DNA of 64,000 nt from Candidatus Fermentithermobacillaceae bacterium. GTDB taxonomy: Bacteria > Bacillota > Sulfobacillia > Fermentithermobacillales > Fermentithermobacillaceae. The notes under the pieces are model-generated. The model was not told where the DNA came from. It saw nothing but the letters and a program-made list of their open reading frames with translations, and did not search any database. Positions within the stretch are counted from its first letter, which is position 1. Each line of letters begins with the position of its first letter. Positions 59,988 to 64,000 of the stretch are shown here, in pieces. The stretch is from positions 17,716-81,715 of the forward strand of contig DUUV01000044.1 in the NCBI GenBank assembly GCA_012841375.1, in the 5' to 3' direction. The translations under genes and the position numbers were made by a program.

Positions 59988-60967
59988 TATCCTCTCGGCT
60001 CCTCCGTCCAGCCCTCTTTTTCGTACTTCTCATACGCCCTTATGATACGTGATACCAGTTCGTGACGGACCACGTCTCTGTCGGACAAGTACACTATGCC
60101 AACACCCGCCACATCTCTCAACACTATTCTAACTTGCTCAAGTCCCGAATACGTTCCCTTGGGGAGGTCGATCTGTGTTATGTCTCCGGTAACGACGGCC
60201 TTTGAGTTGAGCCCCATTCTCGTGAGAAACATCTTCATCTGCTCAGGGGTCGTGTTCTGAGCCTCATCCAATATGACGAAAGCCGACTCCAGAGTCCTCC
60301 CTCTCATGTACGCCAAGGGCGCTACCTCAATGAGTCCTTTCTCCATGTACTTCTGGAACGTCTCAAGGCCCAGGACATCGAAAAGGGCGTCGTACAAGGG
60401 CCTGAGGTACGGGTTCACCTTCTCCTGGATGTCGCCGGGCAAGAACCCAAGCCTCTCTCCTGCTTCCACAGCAGGCCTGGTCAGAATTATCCGGTCGACT
60501 TCCTTCTTCTTGAAAGCCGCCACGGCCATGGCAACGGCGATGTACGTCTTGCCTGTCCCTGCCGGTCCTATGCCAAATACCAGCGGGTTTTCTTTGATGG
60601 CCTTGATATACTCCTTCTGGCCCTGGGTACGCGGTCCGATGGGCCGGCCCCGCACGTTCACCAGGATCGTGTCTCCGTACTCCGTAAGCTCGTTGCCTTC
60701 CCGGACTGCCCTAACGGCGTAACGCACGTCTTGGGTCGTCACCTTCTGGCCGGATCTTGCGCGACTCAATAGGTGCTTGAGTACCGTGTTGGCCGTTTCA
60801 AGGTTTTCATCGCTTCCGTACACGGCCAGGTTTTTCCCACGAGCGACGATCTTCACGTCGAGACTGTCTTCCAATAACGCGAGGTTTTCATCATAGGAAC
60901 CGAACAGCCGGAACATCTCACCGTTGTCCGAGATCTCGAAGACAATGTGGTTGTCTTGTGACGGCAA
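59987..60967 (-). CDS. phoH: PhoH family ATPase
   Basis: A 326-residue protein with Walker A GPAGTGKTYIAVAMA, RPAVEAGERLGFLPGD, ILDEAQNTTPEQMKMFLTR and GDITQIDLP. A KH-like N-terminus precedes the ATPase core. The family is linked to RNA metabolism, and it regularly precedes ybeY. The TTG start is 13 bases from GGAGG, long but the only fit. Confidence 0.95.
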   Translation of the reverse strand: MPSQDNHIVFEISDNGEMFRLFGSYDENLALLEDSLDVKIVARGKNLAVYGSDENLETANTVLKHLLSRARSGQKVTTQDVRYAVRAVREGNELTEYGDTILVNVRGRPIGPRTQGQKEYIKAIKENPLVFGIGPAGTGKTYIAVAMAVAAFKKKEVDRIILTRPAVEAGERLGFLPGDIQEKVNPYLRPLYDALFDVLGLETFQKYMEKGLIEVAPLAYMRGRTLESAFVILDEAQNTTPEQMKMFLTRMGLNSKAVVTGDITQIDLPKGTYSGLEQVRIVLRDVAGVGIVYLSDRDVVRHELVSRIIRAYEKYEKEGWTEEPRG

Positions 60968-60976
60968 GTTAGGTGA

Positions 60977-62152
60977 TCAACCTCCATCCGGATCAGTTGT
61001 CAGAGGCCACGGCCTCACTCCGCCGATCTCCTCTTCAGCCGAAACCACGAGCCTTACTGCGATGACGCCTTCTTCCACCGTCAGGGTCTCATAACTTAAG
61101 TCTACCAATTCAGCAGACGATGGCAATTCCCTTTCTATGACTTCCATGGCTTCTCGCTTCGCAATCGAGAGAGCTTCTTCCTGCGTGATCCTCTGGGGCA
61201 CCCACTCCGTCTCGTAGAAAATCCGACTCAAGAGCGTAAGCTCCCTTGACGTGCCTCTGAATAGGGTGAACTCGGGGTAATCCTCGACTTCATACCATTC
61301 GAATATGTTGTGCTTGCCCGCCAGCACGGTCTCGGTCATGCCGTGCCGGAGGACTTTCACCTCGGTCTTTCTCCCCGTGCGCACGGGGATCGGGTCGTAG
61401 AGGTCCGTCTCTCTGTAGACCTCGTACCATGTGAGGGCCACGACCGTCCCCCGGGCGCCCGTCCTGGCATCGCCGGGTGACCCTGCGATAAGTGTGTCGC
61501 CTGCTTTTACCGTCTGGCCTGGCTGGACAAGGGGTGTGCCCGACAAAACCAACACCGACGTCACCACGCCGTCTTTCACGGCCACGACGTCTCCGGGGAG
61601 TTCGCCGGCGGGCCTGGTCTTCTCCACTACCTCAATGACGGCGAGAGTACCTTGGAAATGGACATATGCCCACGTGAGTTCCGGATGCTCGGTGAGTAGC
61701 GCGGCTTCGATCGCGGAAGGAGACAGGGTGCTTTTCCTCGCCCCGGGGGTGAGTCCTGCCGATGCCGCCGTCGATAGGATATCCCTCTCGGACACGGTCT
61801 CGTTCCCTTTCACCTGGATAGACCATGTTCCGCCGGCCATGTAGATGAGTCCGGCCAGCATGAGGGCCGCCATCAGTAGAAATAGAGGTCTCTTCTTGAC
61901 TCTTGACATGATGAAAGGAAGCCCAAACCGGCGCCGGACCCTGGGGACGCATCTCGCCCTCCTGGCCAGCTTGCGAATGCCCCGGTATTTGGGCAGGGTC
62001 GTGTAGAAAAAAACCGAACCGTCGCCCGCGGAAAACCCCCAGACCGGAAACCCTGCGATCAGGCATAAGTTTACCAGCCGCTCGGGGTTTTTGCCGCCGA
62101 CTTCCACCAGCACATACCCTTTGAACCAGTAGCCGGCCTTCGCTAGGGGCAA
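60977..62152 (-). CDS. yqfD: Sporulation protein YqfD
   Basis: A 391-residue protein. GYVLVEVGGKNPERLVNLC at the N-terminus, a single membrane helix near 90-107 (LFLLMAALMLAGLIYMA), and an outer domain with WSIQVKGNETVSERDIL (POTRA-like) and ALTWYEVYRE. Needed for spore development under sigma-E in Bacillus. TTG start 7 bases after GGGAGG. Follows yqfC by 23 bases. Confidence 0.95.
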   Translation of the reverse strand: MPLAKAGYWFKGYVLVEVGGKNPERLVNLCLIAGFPVWGFSAGDGSVFFYTTLPKYRGIRKLARRARCVPRVRRRFGLPFIMSRVKKRPLFLLMAALMLAGLIYMAGGTWSIQVKGNETVSERDILSTAASAGLTPGARKSTLSPSAIEAALLTEHPELTWAYVHFQGTLAVIEVVEKTRPAGELPGDVVAVKDGVVTSVLVLSGTPLVQPGQTVKAGDTLIAGSPGDARTGARGTVVALTWYEVYRETDLYDPIPVRTGRKTEVKVLRHGMTETVLAGKHNIFEWYEVEDYPEFTLFRGTSRELTLLSRIFYETEWVPQRITQEEALSIAKREAMEVIERELPSSAELVDLSYETLTVEEGVIAVRLVVSAEEEIGGVRPWPLTTDPDGG

Positions 62153-62175
62153 CGGGCAACCTCCCGGCGCAGAAT

Positions 62176-62445
62176 TTAGGTGGACATCTGAACGGTCTTG
62201 ATACGGCCCCTCACAATCATGTCTTCCTGGTTGACTTCGCTTATCTTCAGCGAATCGCCGGCCACCGCTATCTGGCCCTGACCGATTCCGACTACGATAC
62301 GCTCCGGCGAGTATTGGATGAGGCCCCGATGGTTTTGGATAAGGACTCCAAGTTCCCCGACGATGACAATTTTCGGTAAGTCCAGGCTCACGTCCAAGGG
62401 GAGCTCAAGAATCTCCGCGATATCCTGCCTGATCTTCCTCAGCAC
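62176..62445 (-). CDS. yqfC: Sporulation protein YqfC
   Basis: An 89-residue protein of the YabP/YqfC family: LPLDVSLDLPKIVIVGELGVLIQNHRG (read in two parts), LKISEVNQEDMIVRGRI. Always found with yqfD in spore-formers; beta-rich, exact job unknown. GTG start with GGGAG upstream. First gene of the housekeeping/sporulation array running to rpoD. Confidence 0.93.
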   Translation of the reverse strand: MLRKIRQDIAEILELPLDVSLDLPKIVIVGELGVLIQNHRGLIQYSPERIVVGIGQGQIAVAGDSLKISEVNQEDMIVRGRIKTVQMST

Positions 62446-62710
62446 TCCCTACTCCCCCTCACTCATGTCTATGAGGAGGGTCTTGGGCACTTGCCTTCGT
62501 TTTCAGAGCCTAGTCAGAGCCTGTTTCGCAGGTCTTGCCGGATAGGCTGAACCCATCTGGCATTTTTTGCTGGATGGATCCGATTCTGCCGCATAGGCAG
62601 ACCCATGCGCCCGCACCAAGACGCCAAAAACTCAGTGGCAAACCGGCTCAAGGAAACCTCCAGCGTACTCTCGTCGAGCCCACAGCAATCGGTCCAGCGG
62701 CCACTGCCTC
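62446..62710. other. Non-coding stretch between yqfC and the T-box promoter
   Basis: 265 bases with no supported gene. It must hold the yqfC promoter on the minus strand; no clear sigma-A or sigma-E match was found. A hairpin CTCAT-AGAC-ATGAG lies just before yqfC, and TCAGAGCCT occurs twice (62502-62521). Confidence 0.5.
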
Positions 62711-62739
62711 TTGACGAACGAGCCGATCGGTGCTACAAC
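62711..62739 (+). promoter_or_regulatory. Strong promoter of the T-box leader
   Basis: -35 TTGACG (62711-62716), exactly 17 bases, extended -10 TGC-TACAAC (62734-62739). It drives the T-box leader beginning about 20 bases on. Confidence 0.8.
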
Positions 62740-62762
62740 TCGTACAACAATCTCATGCGGCT

Positions 62763-63034
62763 ATGAAGAGGAGAAGTAGCCTGCTGCCCCTCGCGCAGAG
62801 AGCCCGGGTTAGGTGAAACCGGGACGAGAGGTCAGGTGAAATACACCTCGGAGCCACCGGTTGAACCCGCCCCCTCCGGGGCGGCAGTAGGCTCAGGCGG
62901 AGCTTCCACCGTTACCTGGAAGAGGGCATCGTGTCGGACGTCCGATCACCGTGCCTCATGAGTGGGTTCCAACCAACAAGGGTGGTACCGCGGGCCACAA
63001 CCCCGTCCCTCGCAAGGGATGGGGTTTTTGTTTA
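62763..63034 (+). promoter_or_regulatory. T-box riboswitch leader, candidate proline specifier
   Basis: Stem I begins GAAGAGGAGAAGTA, with CAGAGAGCC and GGTGAAACCGG as distal loops. The T-box sequence AAGGGTGGTACCGCG is at 62978-62992, followed by terminator stem CCCCGTCCCT / AGGGATGGGG and TTTTTGTTT (63001-63034). In the specifier loop GAA is followed by CCC and a purine, the same layout as GAA-GGC-A in a known glyQ leader, so the codon read is probably CCC (Pro). UGGU in the T-box fits a tRNA with discriminator A, as in tRNA-Pro. Uncharged tRNA should allow readthrough into the transporter gene. Confidence 0.85.
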
Positions 63035-63090
63035 GGGACCACAGACAACCTGACGAGACCGGAGAGATTGAACAGAAATGAGGTGGTATC

Positions 63091-64000
63091 TTGGAAGAAA
63101 CACCTTCTCTAGGCAGGGCTCTGGCCACGTTCGGTTCGGCAGTCGCCGTCCTTTTGGTGTCGCTCCGTCTGGGCGCGGGAATGCACCTCCCCGTCCTTCT
63201 CGGGACGGCTACCGCATGCGTCGCCGCTAGCCTCTCCGGTCTCAAGTGGGACCGCATTCAGGCGGCTCTTTTCCAAGGCGTTCAAGACGGGCTGCCTGCC
63301 ATTAGCATCCTCCTCTTGGTAGGGATGATCGTCGGCCTTTGGCTGGTCGGAGGGACCATCCCAACTCTCATCTGGTACGGGTTATCGTGGCTCTCGCCGG
63401 GAGTCCTTGTGCCCGCGGCGTGCCTCTTGGCAGCAGTCGCCTCAACGGCCACCGGGACGTCCTTCGGGACCATCAGCACGTTGGGCATCGCCTTGATGGG
63501 CGTCTCTGAAGCGAGCGGCATACCTGCGCCGCTTATGGCCGGGGCAATCGTCTCAGGCGCCTACTTCGGCGACAAGATGTCTCCTTTGTCGGACACAACC
63601 AATGTCGCGCCCGCAGTCTCGGGCACAACCGTCTACGAGCACATCCATTCCATGATGTTCACCACAGTCCCGTCGCTGGCTATCTCTGTCGTCGCCTTCT
63701 ACTTCCTGGGGCTGGGCGCAGGAGGTCGAGTCGACCCGGTTTCCATCCAATCGCTAAAAGCCAGCCTGGAAACCAGTTTCAACCTCGGGCCACTCACCCT
63801 GTTGCCTGCCCTGACGATACTCGCATTGTCAGTCAGGAAGACGCCGGCTCTCCCCTCGCTGGCTGCGGGGGTCTTGATCTCCGCGCTTTCGGCCTTTGCC
63901 ACCCAGGGCGCACCCATCCAGGCGCTGGCAAGAGCGGCTACCAGCGGCTTCACCGGTCAAACCGGCCACCAAGTACTGGACACTCTCCTCACCCGGGGAG
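63091..64000 (+). CDS. NhaC-family Na+/H+ antiporter-like transporter (3' end outside window)
   Basis: An open frame from TTG 63091, with GAGGTGG just upstream, to the window end (303 residues visible). Many membrane segments; STATGTSFGTISTLGIALMG and AYFGDKMSPLSDTTNVAPAV followed by TTVYEHIHSMM are NhaC hallmarks. NhaC proteins exchange Na+ for H+, or malate and lactate. Control by an amino-acid-type T-box suggests this copy moves an amino acid instead, perhaps proline if the CCC specifier is right. The start has no ATG nearby and could be further in. Confidence 0.87.
   Translation, partial: MEETPSLGRALATFGSAVAVLLVSLRLGAGMHLPVLLGTATACVAASLSGLKWDRIQAALFQGVQDGLPAISILLLVGMIVGLWLVGGTIPTLIWYGLSWLSPGVLVPAACLLAAVASTATGTSFGTISTLGIALMGVSEASGIPAPLMAGAIVSGAYFGDKMSPLSDTTNVAPAVSGTTVYEHIHSMMFTTVPSLAISVVAFYFLGLGAGGRVDPVSIQSLKASLETSFNLGPLTLLPALTILALSVRKTPALPSLAAGVLISALSAFATQGAPIQALARAATSGFTGQTGHQVLDTLLTRG

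Noticed and set aside
62446..62710. Possible structural RNA (RNase P, 6S, SRP) or tRNA upstream of the T-box
   Set aside because: No conserved cores or cloverleaf were found by eye; only short repeats are visible.

Overview
The window looks like chromosomal DNA of a GC-rich, spore-forming, low-oxygen Bacillota (Firmicutes). Three things point there. The gene order yqfC-yqfD-phoH-pgpH-ybeY-dgkA-recO-glyQ-glyS-ppdK-dgt-dnaG-rpoD is the Bacillus/Clostridia housekeeping arrangement. Sporulation families are present (YqfC, YqfD, PdaB). Regulation is Firmicutes-type (T-box, TPP riboswitch, Rex, GTG/TTG starts behind strong GGAGG sites). A Rex repressor beside a methylmalonyl-CoA carboxyltransferase/mutase gene set suggests fermentative or syntrophic propionate/succinate metabolism. 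An adenosine-specific-kinase family protein, common in thermophiles and archaea, hints at a warm habitat. The species is not identifiable from the sequence alone.

Layout. 1-726: end of an FtsX-type permease. 751-5505 (minus): rex, carboxyltransferase, a small MmdE-like subunit, biotin carrier, B12-binding mutase subunit and MeaB, with a good Rex-operator match after rex. 5.5-17.2 kb (mostly minus): Gx-family membrane protein, a PAS-GAF-HD-GYP-GAF-GGDEF signalling protein, Lgt, an orphan MacB/LolD-type ATPase, a secreted hydrolase with a PKD domain and a membrane partner, a glycerate kinase-Nudix fusion, and an M19 dipeptidase. 17.4-20.2 kb (plus): four uncharacterised small genes, including a YbaB/EbfC-like protein, then PdaB. 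20.2-25.1 kb: thiamine pyrophosphokinase and ThiT under a TPP riboswitch, MATE exporter, glutaredoxin, AbrB-PIN module, adenosine-specific kinase. 25.1-34.4 kb (minus): a long array from polA down to a 3-hydroxyacyl-CoA dehydrogenase. 34.6-34.9 kb: tmRNA, with smpB 2 kb away. 38.2-44.5 kb (minus): complete lower-glycolysis operon gap-pgk-tpiA-gpmI-eno-secG. 44.6-45.7 kb: a pair of half-size chromate transporters. 45.8-62.4 kb (minus): rpoD back to yqfC. 62.7-64.0 kb (plus): promoter, T-box leader and the start of an NhaC-family transporter that runs off the window.

The best leads for something new are the 17.4-19.3 kb cluster, the glycerate kinase-Nudix fusion, the T-box (candidate proline specifier) in front of an NhaC-type transporter, the Rex site in the methylmalonyl operon, the secreted hydrolase/membrane pair, the in-frame 21-bp repeats in polA, and the apparent non-AUG start of the first chromate transporter. 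Start codons were often moved downstream from the longest open frame to sit correctly behind a ribosome-binding site; each case is stated in the entry.
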